Assembly (NCBI RefSeq): GCF_030159955.1
Contig: NZ_BSNK01000001.1
Location: forward strand, 496,001-560,000
From: Algimonas ampicilliniresistens
GTDB taxonomy: Bacteria; Pseudomonadota; Alphaproteobacteria; Caulobacterales; Maricaulaceae
Length of the DNA: 64,000 bases
Reading direction: 5' to 3'
Shown: positions 51,580 through 61,862 of the stretch, one piece after another
Layout: every line of letters starts with the position of its first letter
How positions within the stretch are numbered: the stretch's first letter is position 1
Translations under genes and position numbers: made by a program
The notes under the pieces: generated by a model
The model's database searches: none
Seen by the model: the letters and a program-made list of their open reading frames with translations, nothing else
What the model was told of the DNA's origin: nothing

Positions 51580-51748
51580 GACTATCAGTGATTCCAGTGG
51601 AGTTTGAAGGACGTCATTCGCGCTTCGTGAACGGCAGGGCCGCGATTTTCAAGTCGGTTCGCGATGTTGGATTGTCGCTTCATGCAAAGCTGCTGGCGGT
51701 GCCTGACTAGGCCTGCTCCAAAGCGCTCAAGCTAAACAGGAGAGCGTT

Positions 51749-52147
51749 ATGGGTATCGAGTATTTCTTCAAAGCCAGCCTGGCTGTGCAAATCCACATCA
51801 TCGTCGCGATTATATCGCTGATCTTCGGGGTTTTCATTTTCACGCGGCGCAAGGGCGACACGTCGCATAAGCGCATGGGGAAAGTGTTTCTGGTCTTCAT
51901 GTTAGCCACGGCCATCTCAGCGATCTTTATTCGCCAGATCAATGATGGCAGCTTTTCCTGGATCCACATCTTTGTGCCCGTCACCTTCATTGGGGCTTGG
52001 GAAGCGGTCCATCATATTCGCAAAGGCAATGTGCGCCATCACAAGCGGGCGGTGACGGGCATGTTCTTTGGCGCGCTGCTTATTCCCGGTATTTTATCCA
52101 TGCTGCCCGGCCGCCTCATGCATGTGATTGTTTTCGGCTTGGGATGA
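51749..52147 (+). CDS. DUF2306 membrane protein
   Basis: The 132-residue protein has four transmembrane helices: QIHIIVAIISLIFGVFIF, KVFLVFMLATAISAIFI, IHIFVPVTFIGAWEAVHHI and MFFGALLIPGILSMLPG. Histidines at helix ends (SHKRMG, HHIRKGNVRHHKRAV) could bind haem or metal, as in other small four-helix families. DUF2306 has no assigned role. RBS ACAGGAGAG is 8 bp upstream. It precedes sucC by 82 bp. Confidence 0.88.
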   Translation: MGIEYFFKASLAVQIHIIVAIISLIFGVFIFTRRKGDTSHKRMGKVFLVFMLATAISAIFIRQINDGSFSWIHIFVPVTFIGAWEAVHHIRKGNVRHHKRAVTGMFFGALLIPGILSMLPGRLMHVIVFGLG

Positions 52148-52229
52148 CTCAAGCCACAAAGCGCGGTTGCGGGTAAGGCGAGGGGCGTTATAACGCGCCC
52201 GACTCCCTTAACCGACGGACCACCATTCC

Positions 52230-53423
52230 ATGAACATCCATGAATATCAGGGCAAACAAGTATTGAAAGAGATCGGCGCGCCCGTCTCCGAAGGTATTGC
52301 GATTTTCAAAGCCAGCGAAGCCCGCGCCGCTGCCGAAAAACTCGGCGGCCCTCTCTGGGTTGTGAAATCCCAAATCCACGCGGGCGGACGCGGCAAAGGT
52401 AAATTTATTGAGCCCAGCGCCGGCGAAAAAGGCGGCGTTCGCCTTGCCTTCTCTGTCGACGAAGTGGTTGAGAATGCCGAGCAAATGCTTGGCGCGCACC
52501 TCGTGACGGCGCAGACCGGCGAAGACGGCAAGCAGGTCAACCGCCTCTATATCGAACATGGCTCCGACATTGAGCGCGAGCTTTACATCTCCATCATCAT
52601 TAACCGCGAAACATCGCGCGTGTCATTCATCGCCTCGACTGAAGGCGGCATGGATATTGAAGCCGTCGCGCATGACACACCTGAAAAAGTGATCAATTTC
52701 GACATTGACCCAGCCACAGGCTTCCAGCCGCATCATGGCCGCACGCTGTCCAAAGCACTGGGTCTCTCCGGTGATCTCGCCAAACAGTGCGGAAAACTCG
52801 GCAAAATCCTTTATAACGGCTTCCTCGCTAAAGACATGGCGATGCTCGAAATCAATCCGTTGATCGTCACCGAGGATGGTCGCTTGCACTGCCTTGATGC
52901 CAAGATCAGCTTTGACGGTAATGCGCTTTATCGCCACCCCGATGTCGAAGCGATGCGTGACGAGACGGAGCAAGACGCGAAAGAAGTCGAGGCCGAGAAA
53001 TACGACCTCTCTTACGTCGCGCTCGACGGCAATATTGGCTGCATGGTCAATGGTGCGGGTCTGGCCATGTCGACCATGGACATCATCAAGCTTTACGGCG
53101 CAGAGCCAGCCAACTTCCTCGATGTTGGCGGCGGCGCGACGAAAGAAAATATCGTCGCTGCATTCAAGATCCTGACATCTGACGACAAGGTCGAAGGCAT
53201 TCTGATCAATATTTTCGGCGGTATTATGAAATGCGACATCATCGCCCAAGGTACGGTCGATGCGGTCAAAGAAGTCGGCCTGAAAGTCCCGCTCGTCGTT
53301 CGCCTTGAAGGCACGAATGTCGAAAAGGGCAAAGAGATTATTGATAATAGCGGCCTGAACGTAATCAGCGCCAATGACCTCGATGACGCCGCACAGAAAA
53401 TCGTCAAGGCTGTCGCAGGCTAA
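52230..53423 (+). CDS. sucC: Succinyl-CoA synthetase beta subunit (ADP-forming)
   Basis: The 397-residue ATP-grasp subunit binds nucleotide and, with SucD, makes succinate and ATP from succinyl-CoA. It starts with the invariant [16 protein letters not shown], has [27 protein letters not shown] with [14 protein letters not shown], and [18 protein letters not shown]. Length is normal. It heads the suc cluster (sucC, sucD, ridA-like), with a terminator only after the ridA-like gene. Confidence 0.97.
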   Translation: MNIHEYQGKQVLKEIGAPVSEGIAIFKASEARAAAEKLGGPLWVVKSQIHAGGRGKGKFIEPSAGEKGGVRLAFSVDEVVENAEQMLGAHLVTAQTGEDGKQVNRLYIEHGSDIERELYISIIINRETSRVSFIASTEGGMDIEAVAHDTPEKVINFDIDPATGFQPHHGRTLSKALGLSGDLAKQCGKLGKILYNGFLAKDMAMLEINPLIVTEDGRLHCLDAKISFDGNALYRHPDVEAMRDETEQDAKEVEAEKYDLSYVALDGNIGCMVNGAGLAMSTMDIIKLYGAEPANFLDVGGGATKENIVAAFKILTSDDKVEGILINIFGGIMKCDIIAQGTVDAVKEVGLKVPLVVRLEGTNVEKGKEIIDNSGLNVISANDLDDAAQKIVKAVAG

Positions 53424-53476
53424 CGCGCCGCAGACGCTCTTTAGACGACCTCAAAATACGAAGACTAGGAAGCTAC

Positions 53477-54361
53477 ATGTCAGTCCTCATCAATAAAGAC
53501 ACTAAGGTCATTACTCAGGGTATGACCGGCAAGACCGGCACGTTCCATACGGAACAGGCCATCAAATACGGGACCAAAATGGTTGCGGGCGTAACGCCAG
53601 GTAAGGGTGGAACAACCCATTTGGATCTGCCGAATTTCGACACGGTCGCGGAAGCGGTTCACGCGACGGGCGCAACCGCGTCGGTTATCTATGTGCCGCC
53701 GCCCTTTGCGGCTGATTCTATCATGGAAGCCATCGCCGCTGAGGTGCCGTTGATCATTGCGATCACCGAAGGCATCCCTGTGCGCGATATGATCCCGGTT
53801 AAGCGCGCACTGGTTGGGTCCAAGTCCCGATTGATCGGCCCGAACTGCCCCGGCGTTCTGACCCCTGACGAATGCAAAATCGGCATCATGCCGGGCAAGA
53901 TTTTCAAAAAAGGGTCCTGCGGCGTAGTTTCGCGCTCTGGTACGCTGACTTACGAAGCCGTGTTCCAGACAACGCAGGTCGGCTTGGGCCAGACGACGGC
54001 TATCGGTATTGGCGGTGATCCGATCAACGGCACGAACTTTATCGATTGTCTAGAACTGTTCCTCAATGACGACGACACCAAGCAGATCATCATGATTGGT
54101 GAGATCGGTGGCACGGCCGAAGAAGAAGCGGCCGAATATATCGCGCATCAGGCCAAAAAGGGCCGCTCCAAGCCGATGGTTGGCTTTATTGCGGGCCGCA
54201 CGGCCCCTCCCGGACGCACGATGGGCCATGCAGGCGCAATCGTCTCTGGCGGCAAAGGCGGCGCGGAAGACAAGATCGCAGCGATGGAAAAAGCGGGTAT
54301 CCGCGTATCAGACAGCCCGGCCCGTCTCGGCACGACGCTGATGGATGTGCTGAACGGATGA
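53477..54361 (+). CDS. sucD: Succinyl-CoA synthetase alpha subunit (ADP-forming)
   Basis: The 294-residue subunit carries the phosphohistidine. It begins with [20 protein letters not shown] and contains the CoA-binding [22 protein letters not shown] and [17 protein letters not shown]. The active-site His lies in [20 protein letters not shown]. It follows sucC by 53 bp, and its stop overlaps the ridA-like start (ATGA). Confidence 0.97.
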   Translation: MSVLINKDTKVITQGMTGKTGTFHTEQAIKYGTKMVAGVTPGKGGTTHLDLPNFDTVAEAVHATGATASVIYVPPPFAADSIMEAIAAEVPLIIAITEGIPVRDMIPVKRALVGSKSRLIGPNCPGVLTPDECKIGIMPGKIFKKGSCGVVSRSGTLTYEAVFQTTQVGLGQTTAIGIGGDPINGTNFIDCLELFLNDDDTKQIIMIGEIGGTAEEEAAEYIAHQAKKGRSKPMVGFIAGRTAPPGRTMGHAGAIVSGGKGGAEDKIAAMEKAGIRVSDSPARLGTTLMDVLNG

Positions 54362-54831
54362 AATATCTATCCCTAGCTGTCGCCGCGCTTCTGCTGTCTG
54401 CCTGCTCGACCACGATCAATGCGGATACGACGTCGAAGTCTTTGCGTCAGACCATTGTCCCAGACGCGTTGGCTCAGACTTATGATGAGCTGCAATATGC
54501 GCCGGCGACTCGCGCAGGCGATATGCTCTATCTTTCGGGCGTGCTGGCCATCGTGGAAGACGGCGAAACGTCTATCGAGCCTGCGATTGAGCGATCTTTC
54601 GATGAGATCGAGATGATCCTAGCAGAAGTCGGGGCTGACTGGTCGGATGTCGTCGATGTCACAAGTTACACAACTGATCTGGATGCGCATTTAGGCCCAC
54701 TCTGGGGTATCAAGGCCGAGCGGGTCGCGGCGCCCTATCCGAGTTGGACTCTGATCGGTGTTGATCGTCTCTATGGCGGAGATGGGGCGATTATTGAAAC
54801 CAAGGTCACGGCCTATCTACCGAACCGATAG
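54358..54831 (+). CDS. RidA-family lipoprotein
   Basis: The 157-residue protein has a lipoprotein signal ([16 protein letters not shown]) and a RidA/YjgF/UK114 domain: [26 protein letters not shown], and [19 protein letters not shown] with the ring-binding residues; [11 protein letters not shown] closes the fold. RidA enzymes hydrolyse reactive enamines or imines from amino-acid metabolism in the cytosol; an envelope-anchored form is unusual. The start overlaps sucD by 4 bp, so it is translated with the TCA-cycle genes. A strong terminator follows. Confidence 0.88.
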   Translation: MKYLSLAVAALLLSACSTTINADTTSKSLRQTIVPDALAQTYDELQYAPATRAGDMLYLSGVLAIVEDGETSIEPAIERSFDEIEMILAEVGADWSDVVDVTSYTTDLDAHLGPLWGIKAERVAAPYPSWTLIGVDRLYGGDGAIIETKVTAYLPNR

Positions 54832-54860
54832 TTCGAAAGGCTTACACCTGTGAGACATGG

Positions 54861-54886
54861 GGCGGGCCACTTGGCCCGCCTTTTTT
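54861..54886 (+). terminator. Intrinsic terminator after the ridA-like gene
   Basis: GGCGGGCC - ACTT - GGCCCGCC, a perfect 8-bp GC-rich stem, followed by six T. It ends the sucC-sucD-ridA transcript before sucA. Confidence 0.95.
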
Positions 54887-54989
54887 GCAACGGACTTCAT
54901 GTTCACACTGTATTGACCATTAACCCCCGATGACAGGGCAAGCCGTTTGCGTTAAGCGACGGTAAATTACTGAGCGAAAAGACTCCTAC

Positions 54990-57950
54990 ATGGCCAAGCG
55001 CACCGAGCTGAACCAGGCGTTCATTGACACCGACTTTCTTGACGGAGGGTCCGCCTTTTACCTCGAACAAATGCAAGCAAGATACGCCGACAATCCGGCC
55101 AGCGTTGATGCGAGCTGGCGTGCCTATTTTGATGCTTTGGGCGAGGACCGACAAAATGCTCGCGCCAATGCTGATGGGCCCAGCTGGAAACGGGACAATT
55201 GGCCCCCCACGCCAAATGGCGACCTGACGAATGCGCTGACGGGCGATTGGGGCGATAATGCTGTCGCTGCAGAAGCTAAAATTGCCACGAAACAACCTGA
55301 TCTTTCCGCCGATCAAGTGCGTCAGGCCGCGAAAGACTCACTGCATGCACTGATGCTCATCCGTGCCTATCGTGTGCGGGGTCATTTGATTGCTGATCTT
55401 GATCCCTTGGGTTTGCGTAAGCAGGGCACGCATCCAGAGTTGGATCCAAATACATACGGGTTTGGCCCGGACGATCGTGACCGAGAAATCTTTATCGACG
55501 GGGTTCTGGGGCTGGAATATGCGACGATCAACAATATCCTAGAGATTGTGCAACGGACCTATTGTTCGACCATTGGTGTGCAATTCATGCATATTTCCGA
55601 CCCGGAAGAGAAAGCTTGGATTCAAGAGCGCATCGAAGGGCCAGACAAGCAGGTCAGCTTCACCAAAGAGGGCCGTCTGGCAATCCTGCAGAAGTTGATT
55701 GAGGCGGAAAGCTTCGAACAGCTGATCCATAAACGCTATCCCGGCACAAAACGCTTTGGCCTCGATGGGGCGGAAGCGCTGCTTCCGGCACTGGAACAAA
55801 TCATCAAACGCGGCGGCCAGTTGGGGCTTCAGGACATAAACTTCGGCATGCCACATCGCGGGCGCTTGAACGTTATGGCGAGCGTAATGCAGAAGCCATA
55901 TTCTGCGATCTTCTACGAATTTCTCGGCGGCGTCGCGTCTGGGGCAGAGGATTTTGGTTCCGGCGATGTGAAATATCATTTGGGCGTCTCAGACGACCGT
56001 GAATTTGACGGTAACAAGGTCCATCTTTCGCTGGCCCCGAACCCATCGCATTTGGAAGTCGTTGCGCCAGTCGTGATCGGCAAGGCGCGCGCGAAACAGC
56101 AATCCATGTCTGGCACCTACCGCACGCATAATCCGAAGCGGGTCATGGCGGTATTGTTGCACGGCGATAGTGCCTTTGCGGGCCAAGGTGTGGTGACGGA
56201 AACCTTCCAACTCAGCCAACTGGCCGGGTACCGGACGGGCGGCTCCATCCATGTCATCGTCAATAATCAAATCGGCTTTACGACGACACCGGATGAATAT
56301 CGCTCCGGTCAATATTGTTCGGACGTGGCCTTCATGGTCCAAGCGCCCGTGCTACACGTTAATGGCGATGACCCAGAAGCCGTCGTATATGCAGCACGTA
56401 TCGCGACTGAATATCGTCAGAAATTTGGCCGTGACGTCGTGATCGATATCGTCTGCTATCGCCGTTATGGGCATAATGAGGGCGATGACCCCAGCTTCAC
56501 CCAGCCGATCATGTACAAAGTCATTGGCGATAAACCGTCGTCCCGTGAAATCTATGCCCAGCGCTTGATTGCGCAAGGCGATCTAACCGACGCGGAACAC
56601 ACGCAGCGTGTCGACGATTTCTACGCGTTTCTGGATAAAGAATTTGATGAAGCCAAGAACTTCGAGACCAAGGCGCCAGACTGGCTAGATGGCGTCTGGA
56701 CCGGGATTTCGCTACCTTCTATGGATGATGAAAAGCGCCGAGGTGTGACCGGCGTTCCGATTGAGACGTTGAAAGAAATCGGGACAAAGATCACAACGGT
56801 ACCCAACCATGTGAATATCCATAGGACGTTGAAACGCATTATTAAAATGCGTGCAGATAAGGTCGAAGCGGGTCACGATATTGACTGGGGGCTGGCCGAA
56901 CATCTCGCTTTCGGATCGCTTGTCATGGAAGGTCATCCGGTTCGGCTGTCAGGTCAGGATTCAGAACGCGGCACATTCAGCCAGCGCCAAAGTCATTTCA
57001 TCGATCAGACAACAGAAGAAAAATATACGCCGCTCAACAACCTGTCTGATGACCAACAATATTATCAGGTGCTCAACTCGCACCTGTCCGAAGAAGCTGT
57101 TCTCGGTTTTGAATATGGCTTCTCGACGACAGCGCCTCAAGCGTTGACGATCTGGGAAGCGCAATTTGGTGATTTTGCCAATGGCGCGCAGGTTATGGTC
57201 GACCAGTTCATTAGCTCAGCCGAACAGAAATGGTTGCGCATGAGCGGGCTCGTCATGCTGTTGCCGCATGGTTATGAAGGGCAGGGGCCGGAACATAGTT
57301 CGGCGCGTCTTGAGCGCTATCTGCAGATGTGCGCCGAAGACAATATGCAGGTCTGCAACGTCTCGACGCCGTCCAACTATTTCCATGTTCTGCGCCGCCA
57401 ATTGCACCGTAATTTCCGCAAGCCGCTCATCATTATGAGCCCGAAGAGCCTGTTGCGGCACAAACTCTGCGTCTCGACCTTCGAGGAAATGGGACCGGAT
57501 ACGTTCTTCCACCGCGTTTTGTGGGACGATGCAGAATATCGCCCAGACGCTTTCCAAGTGAAACTGGTCGACGACAAGAAGATCAAACGCGTCGTGATCT
57601 GCTCCGGCAAAATCTATTTCGATCTTTTAGAGGCGCGCGAAGAGTTGGGTCGCAACGATATCTATCTGTTACGGGTTGAGCAGTTCTATCCCTATCCAGA
57701 CACGGCCCTGAAGACAGAGCTGTCACGCTTCAAACAGGCTGACATGGTTTGGGCTCAAGAGGAGCCTAAGAATATGGGTGCCTGGAGCTTCATCGAACCC
57801 CTGCTTGAAGAAACACTGACAGAGATTGGGGCCGAGAACACACGGCCACGCTATGTTGGTCGCAAAGCTGCCGCGTCGACCGCGACCGGGATTGCCGCGA
57901 AGCACAAGAAAGAGCAGCAAGCTATCTTTGATGGTGTATTCGCAAAGTAG
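54990..57950 (+). CDS. sucA: 2-oxoglutarate dehydrogenase E1 component
   Basis: The 986-residue thiamine-diphosphate enzyme decarboxylates 2-oxoglutarate and loads succinyl on the lipoyl E2. It opens with the E2-binding stretch LNQAFIDTDFLDGGSAFYLE. Further marks: RAYRVRGHLIADLDPLG, NFGMPHRGRLNVMASVMQKP, GDSAFAGQGVVTETFQLSQL and the ThDP-binding VIDIVCYRRYGHNEGDDPSF (GDG-type region). Length is normal. It has its own upstream region after the 54861 terminator, and sucB follows 62 bp later. Confidence 0.97.
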   Translation: MAKRTELNQAFIDTDFLDGGSAFYLEQMQARYADNPASVDASWRAYFDALGEDRQNARANADGPSWKRDNWPPTPNGDLTNALTGDWGDNAVAAEAKIATKQPDLSADQVRQAAKDSLHALMLIRAYRVRGHLIADLDPLGLRKQGTHPELDPNTYGFGPDDRDREIFIDGVLGLEYATINNILEIVQRTYCSTIGVQFMHISDPEEKAWIQERIEGPDKQVSFTKEGRLAILQKLIEAESFEQLIHKRYPGTKRFGLDGAEALLPALEQIIKRGGQLGLQDINFGMPHRGRLNVMASVMQKPYSAIFYEFLGGVASGAEDFGSGDVKYHLGVSDDREFDGNKVHLSLAPNPSHLEVVAPVVIGKARAKQQSMSGTYRTHNPKRVMAVLLHGDSAFAGQGVVTETFQLSQLAGYRTGGSIHVIVNNQIGFTTTPDEYRSGQYCSDVAFMVQAPVLHVNGDDPEAVVYAARIATEYRQKFGRDVVIDIVCYRRYGHNEGDDPSFTQPIMYKVIGDKPSSREIYAQRLIAQGDLTDAEHTQRVDDFYAFLDKEFDEAKNFETKAPDWLDGVWTGISLPSMDDEKRRGVTGVPIETLKEIGTKITTVPNHVNIHRTLKRIIKMRADKVEAGHDIDWGLAEHLAFGSLVMEGHPVRLSGQDSERGTFSQRQSHFIDQTTEEKYTPLNNLSDDQQYYQVLNSHLSEEAVLGFEYGFSTTAPQALTIWEAQFGDFANGAQVMVDQFISSAEQKWLRMSGLVMLLPHGYEGQGPEHSSARLERYLQMCAEDNMQVCNVSTPSNYFHVLRRQLHRNFRKPLIIMSPKSLLRHKLCVSTFEEMGPDTFFHRVLWDDAEYRPDAFQVKLVDDKKIKRVVICSGKIYFDLLEAREELGRNDIYLLRVEQFYPYPDTALKTELSRFKQADMVWAQEEPKNMGAWSFIEPLLEETLTEIGAENTRPRYVGRKAAASTATGIAAKHKKEQQAIFDGVFAK

Positions 57951-58012
57951 CGAAACTGCAGCGTCATCCTTATTTTACTGGCAAATCGATCTAACGGACT
58001 TAAGCAGACACT

Positions 58013-59602
58013 ATGACTGATATCGTAATTCCTAATGTCGGCGAAAGCGTCTCCGAAGTCACCATTGCGAGCTGGATGGCTCAAGCGGGTGACACGGTGA
58101 AGAAAGACGATCCGATCGTCGAGATCGAAACCGATAAAGCGAGCCAAGAATTGGTCGCGCCCGAAGATGGGGTTCTGTCCGAAATTCTAGTCGCTGAAGG
58201 TGAGACCGTTGCGGTCGGCACGCTGATTGCCAAAATGGGCGAAGGATCTGGAAAAGCTGCCGCGAAAAAAGAGGCGGTCAAAGGTGATGCCGAAGTAAAA
58301 GCTCAGACGGAAGCTCCTGCCTCCAACAAAAGTAGCGGCTCCTCAATTGACATTAATGTCCCGAATGTCGGGGAAAGCGTGTCCGAAGTGACCGTCGCCA
58401 GTTGGATGAAACAGGTGGGCGATGCTGTTGAGAAAGACGAAGCGATCGTCGAACTGGAAACGGACAAAGCGGCGCAAGAACTTGTGGCCCCCCGGTCGGG
58501 CGTGTTGACAGAAATTCTCGTAGCCGAAGGCGATATTGCCACGATTGGTCAAACCCTTGCCCGCCTTGGCGAAAGCCAGTCGACCGGCGATCTTCCCGGA
58601 CCTGCGACAGCAGCCAAAGGTGATGAAGGCGGTGGTCTAGCTGGCGTGTCGGGCACCAATTTTGACGACGTCCCAAATGATGCGCGCGTGATGCCCGCCG
58701 CGGCCAAAATCATTCGCGAAAACGATCTCGACGCCTCTAAGATTACGGGATCCGGTAAGGATGGTCGTATTCTGAAAGCCGATGCGGCTCAGGCTCTTTC
58801 GGACGGATCAGCGAAAAAGAGTGCTGCGCCGGCGGCTGCGCCAACCCCGCCGTCTGTTTCGGCTCCGGCCCCCGTCGCGCCATCAGCGCCGCGCGAAACG
58901 GGTGAGCGCGAAGAGCGCGTACGCATGTCGCGCCTGCGCCAGACTATCGCGCGTCGCCTCAAGGACGCTCAGAATACTGCGGCCATGCTAACGACCTATA
59001 ATGAAGCGGACATGTCCGAGATCATGGCGATCCGGTCGAAGTATAAAGAAGTCTTCCTCAAGAAACACGGCGTGAAGCTTGGCTTCATGTCCTTCTTCGT
59101 GAAAGCCTGTGTCCAAGCGCTTAAAGAAGTGCCGACCGTCAATGCCGAGATTGACGGCACGGACATCATCTATAAAAATTTCTACGACATCAGCATTGCG
59201 GTCGGGACTGACAAAGGTCTCGTTGTCCCCGTGCTGCGCGATGCGGACGTCTTGTCCCTCGGCGGGATCGAGAAGGGCATTGGCGAGCTCGGCGCGAAGG
59301 CACGTGACGGCAATTTGTCGATGGATGATATGCGCGGCGGGACATTCACGATCTCCAATGGCGGTGTATACGGCTCACTGATGAGCTCACCCATTCTGAA
59401 CCCACCGCAGTCGGGCATTCTCGGTATGCACACGATTCAGAAGCGCCCGGTTGTGGTCAATGATGAAATGGTCATTCGCCCGATGATGTACCTCGCGCTC
59501 AGCTATGATCACCGTATCGTAGACGGCAAAGAAGCTGTGACCTTCCTCGTACGGGTCAAGGAATGCCTCGAAGATCCCGAACGCCTGCTGCTTGATCTGT
59601 AG
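58013..59602 (+). CDS. sucB: 2-oxoglutarate dehydrogenase E2 (dihydrolipoyl succinyltransferase) with two lipoyl domains
   Basis: The 529-residue E2 is longer than the usual 400-420 because it has two lipoyl domains: residues about 3-76 (lipoyl Lys42 in [10 protein letters not shown]) and 112-186 (Lys152 in [10 protein letters not shown]), joined by a Lys/Ala linker. Then comes the E1/E3-binding domain (about 216-262, [20 protein letters not shown]), an Ala/Pro linker, and the catalytic acyltransferase ending with [16 protein letters not shown] (His and Asp). Succinyl is transferred to CoA. The E3 partner lpd is at 10446. A terminator follows. Confidence 0.96.
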   Translation: MTDIVIPNVGESVSEVTIASWMAQAGDTVKKDDPIVEIETDKASQELVAPEDGVLSEILVAEGETVAVGTLIAKMGEGSGKAAAKKEAVKGDAEVKAQTEAPASNKSSGSSIDINVPNVGESVSEVTVASWMKQVGDAVEKDEAIVELETDKAAQELVAPRSGVLTEILVAEGDIATIGQTLARLGESQSTGDLPGPATAAKGDEGGGLAGVSGTNFDDVPNDARVMPAAAKIIRENDLDASKITGSGKDGRILKADAAQALSDGSAKKSAAPAAAPTPPSVSAPAPVAPSAPRETGEREERVRMSRLRQTIARRLKDAQNTAAMLTTYNEADMSEIMAIRSKYKEVFLKKHGVKLGFMSFFVKACVQALKEVPTVNAEIDGTDIIYKNFYDISIAVGTDKGLVVPVLRDADVLSLGGIEKGIGELGAKARDGNLSMDDMRGGTFTISNGGVYGSLMSSPILNPPQSGILGMHTIQKRPVVVNDEMVIRPMMYLALSYDHRIVDGKEAVTFLVRVKECLEDPERLLLDL

Positions 59603-59630
59603 CGTTTGCTGCTAAATCTCTAGCATTGAG

Positions 59631-59654
59631 CCCGGCCTATTCGCCGGGTTTTTT
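59631..59654 (+). terminator. Intrinsic terminator after sucB
   Basis: CCCGGC - CTATTC - GCCGGG, 6-bp GC stem, followed by six T, 28 bp past the sucB stop. Confidence 0.92.
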
Positions 59655-59738
59655 GTTTTGGAACAGGGCCTTAGAAGGTGCGTCTAGACTCCCCTGCGAC
59701 ACTTTGGCAGGGTCTCCCTAATCTCTGGGGAGAGTGAC

Positions 59739-60161
59739 ATGACCAAACCATCGATTGGGTATTGGGCGATTTCAGGCTTAGCCTTCGTTTGGAATCTTAT
59801 GGGTGTCGGCGCTTACATCTCACAAGCGATGTCAGACGAGGCTCAGCTAGTTCAAATACATGGGCCAGAAGCGGCCGCGATGATGATGGCACAACCCGCT
59901 TGGTACACGGCAGCCTTCGCGCTGGCGGTCTTTGGTGGCGCGCTTGGTTGTTTGGGTTTGTTGCTGCGTAAGACATGGGCGCTCTGGCCACTTTTGCTGT
60001 CACTGCTCTGCGTCGTCATCCAGCATATCTATTATCTCATTCATGGGACTTACCAATTTGTCGAGGGCGGGGCTTGGGTCATGGTTCTTCTGATCCCGAT
60101 TGTGGCGGTTTTCCTCGTCTGGTTCGCCCGGCGGAAGGTCGCTGACGGAACATTGAAATAA
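59739..60161 (+). CDS. Small four-helix membrane protein, tandem copy 1
   Basis: The 140-residue protein starts MTKPSIGYWAISGLAFVWNL and has four hydrophobic helices (including AFALAVFGGALGCLGLLL and VMVLLIPIVAVFLVWFARR), ending in KVADGTLK. Copies 2 and 3 follow with the same plan (start K-P-x-I-x-x-W, end -W-F-x-R-R-x-x-A-x-G-[TS]-L). The function is unknown; this looks like a recent family expansion. RBS GGGGAGAGTGAC. Confidence 0.8.
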   Translation: MTKPSIGYWAISGLAFVWNLMGVGAYISQAMSDEAQLVQIHGPEAAAMMMAQPAWYTAAFALAVFGGALGCLGLLLRKTWALWPLLLSLLCVVIQHIYYLIHGTYQFVEGGAWVMVLLIPIVAVFLVWFARRKVADGTLK

Positions 60162-60191
60162 GTGAAGAAATATAACTGTGAGGAGCGTGAC

Positions 60192-60611
60192 ATGAACAAA
60201 CCATCGATTTGGTATTGGGTAATCTGTGTGTTGGGGCTGCTGTGGAGCATTGGCGGCGGATATGATTATCTGATGGTTGTCACTGAAAACGCCGAATATA
60301 TGGGGAAGATCCCGGCTGAGACGTTGGACTATTATAATAGCTTCCCGAACTGGCTGATGTGGCCTTGGGCGATCGCCATCTGGGGCAGTGTACTGGGATG
60401 GTTATTGATGCTGCTTCGCAAGAAATTGGCGGTTCCAGTGTTCCTCTTGGCTCTACTGGGTCTGATCGTGAACATGCTTTATTTCGTCCTGACGGGCGGA
60501 CTTCCAATCATGGGACTGGTTGGGACGATCTTCATTATTATCGCAGTGGCGATCTCGATCTTCGCCGTTTGGTTCGGACGTCGCAATAGCGCCAACGGGA
60601 CTTTGAGCTAG
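60192..60611 (+). CDS. Small four-helix membrane protein, tandem copy 2
   Basis: The 139-residue paralogue begins MNKPSIWYWVICVLGLLWSI and ends WFGRRNSANGTLS, with helices VICVLGLLWSIGGGYDYLM, WPWAIAIWGSVLGWLLMLL, VFLLALLGLIVNMLYFVL and IFIIIAVAISIFAVWF. ATG 60192 is chosen because GAGGAGCGTGAC precedes it, the same leader as the other copies. A GTG at 60162 on the previous stop would add ten residues that no copy shares. Confidence 0.8.
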   Translation: MNKPSIWYWVICVLGLLWSIGGGYDYLMVVTENAEYMGKIPAETLDYYNSFPNWLMWPWAIAIWGSVLGWLLMLLRKKLAVPVFLLALLGLIVNMLYFVLTGGLPIMGLVGTIFIIIAVAISIFAVWFGRRNSANGTLS

Positions 60612-60650
60612 GCTCGGCTTCGACGCCGTCAGTATTCAATGGAGCGTGAC

Positions 60651-61076
60651 ATGAAAAAACCTACAATTTGGTTCTGGGTGATTGCTGGCATTTTCCTACT
60701 TTGGAATGCGTTTGGTTGTTATCTCTACGTTTTAGAGGTGACACTGACCGACGCGCAGTACGCCGAGATGCATGGCGACGTCATGGCAGCGGCCCGCGAT
60801 TTCTATCCGAGTTGGGCCTTAGCGGCTTTTGCTTTGGCTGTATGGGGTGGTTTGTTGGCGTCCGTTCTTTTGCTTTTGCGGCGTCGCCTGGCTGCGACAA
60901 TTTTCTTCATCTCGCTGATCGCCGCTATCATCTGCTTCATTCCCAACTTCATCAGCACTCCGCTCAGAGAGGCGGGCGGTGCCACCTTTTGGGTGATGCC
61001 CCTTATCGTAGTTGTTATTGGTCTTGTGGAGGTTTGGTTCGCTCGACGTGAAAGCGCGAAGGGATCGCTTCGCTAG
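60651..61076 (+). CDS. Small four-helix membrane protein, tandem copy 3
   Basis: The 141-residue paralogue begins MKKPTIWFWVIAGIFLLWNA and ends WFARRESAKGSLR, again with four helices (SWALAAFALAVWGGLLASVL, ATIFFISLIAAIICFIPNFI, FWVMPLIVVVIGLVEVWF). ATG 60651 has GGAGCGTGAC directly upstream, the shared leader. A terminator follows at 61101. Such triplets could form a hetero-oligomeric membrane complex, but nothing in the sequence proves it. Confidence 0.8.
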   Translation: MKKPTIWFWVIAGIFLLWNAFGCYLYVLEVTLTDAQYAEMHGDVMAAARDFYPSWALAAFALAVWGGLLASVLLLLRRRLAATIFFISLIAAIICFIPNFISTPLREAGGATFWVMPLIVVVIGLVEVWFARRESAKGSLR

Positions 61077-61100
61077 GTCTGAGCCAGCAGTCAGTTTGTA

Positions 61101-61128
61101 AAGCCTCGGCTCTGGTCGGGGCTTTTTT
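61101..61128 (+). terminator. Intrinsic terminator after the membrane-protein triplet
   Basis: AAGCCTCG and CGGGGCTT form an 8-bp stem (one G-T pair) around an eight-base loop, followed by T residues. Confidence 0.85.
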
Positions 61129-61310
61129 GTGTCACCACGACAACGCGGTGCGCTCGACGGACGGCTTTGCTCCGCTGCGCCGTAGACCCGACTGGGCACA
61201 CAGGCCAATTAGGACGCGGTTTCTAAAATCAGTCCCTAAATAGGTCTCATGAACGAAGCCGCGCGGTCATCGCGACGGCCACAGAATTTGAAACCAATAG
61301 GACTAAGATC

Positions 61311-61784
61311 ATGGCTAAAGCTAAAACCACTAAGAAAAACACCAAAGCGACTAAAAAAGTCGACGTTTCCAACCTGCGCAAAGGCGCACTGGCCTATATC
61401 GGCCTGCACGGTCTGGCGTATGAGCGCGCACAATTCCGCGCTGAGCAGCTGAAAAACGCGTCTGGCGACCTGTTCGAAACACTCGTCAAAAAAGGCGAAA
61501 AGCTCGAAGGTAAAGGTCTGGAATTGACCAAAGAAGCACGCGCTAAAGCGTCTGATCTCGTTGAAGACAGTGTTGAAACCGTCAAGAACGTTGTTCCTTT
61601 CGGTGGCCGCGACAACCGCGTTGAAGAGCTGGAAGCCGAAGTTGCTACTCTGAACAAGAAAATTGCTGCTTTGTCGAAGAAAGCGTCGACACCGCGCAAG
61701 ACAACGAAGACAGTCACAACCAAGACTGAAACTGTTAAAGCCGACGTCGCAACAGCGAAATCGGCTGAGAAGAAAGCCGCTTAA
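61311..61784 (+). CDS. Phasin-like, lysine-rich PHA-granule-associated protein
   Basis: The 157-residue protein has a basic start (KAKTTKKNTKATKKVD), an amphipathic helical middle (KGALAYIGLHGLAYERAQFR, then DLFETLVKKGEKLEGKGLEL) and a C-terminal Lys/Thr/Ala-rich tail like PhaF/histone H1 (KKASTPRKTTKTVTTKTE). Such proteins coat polyhydroxyalkanoate granules and can bind DNA through the tail. The phaC gene is 230 bp downstream, which supports the call. A very strong terminator follows, so it is transcribed apart from phaC. Confidence 0.72.
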   Translation: MAKAKTTKKNTKATKKVDVSNLRKGALAYIGLHGLAYERAQFRAEQLKNASGDLFETLVKKGEKLEGKGLELTKEARAKASDLVEDSVETVKNVVPFGGRDNRVEELEAEVATLNKKIAALSKKASTPRKTTKTVTTKTETVKADVATAKSAEKKAA

Positions 61785-61862
61785 GGCCTCTTCTCCGCAG
61801 ACCCGGGCCGCGACGACCTCTCTCTCCCATTTCCCCGAGAACCTCGCAGTTCCGACGTCTCA

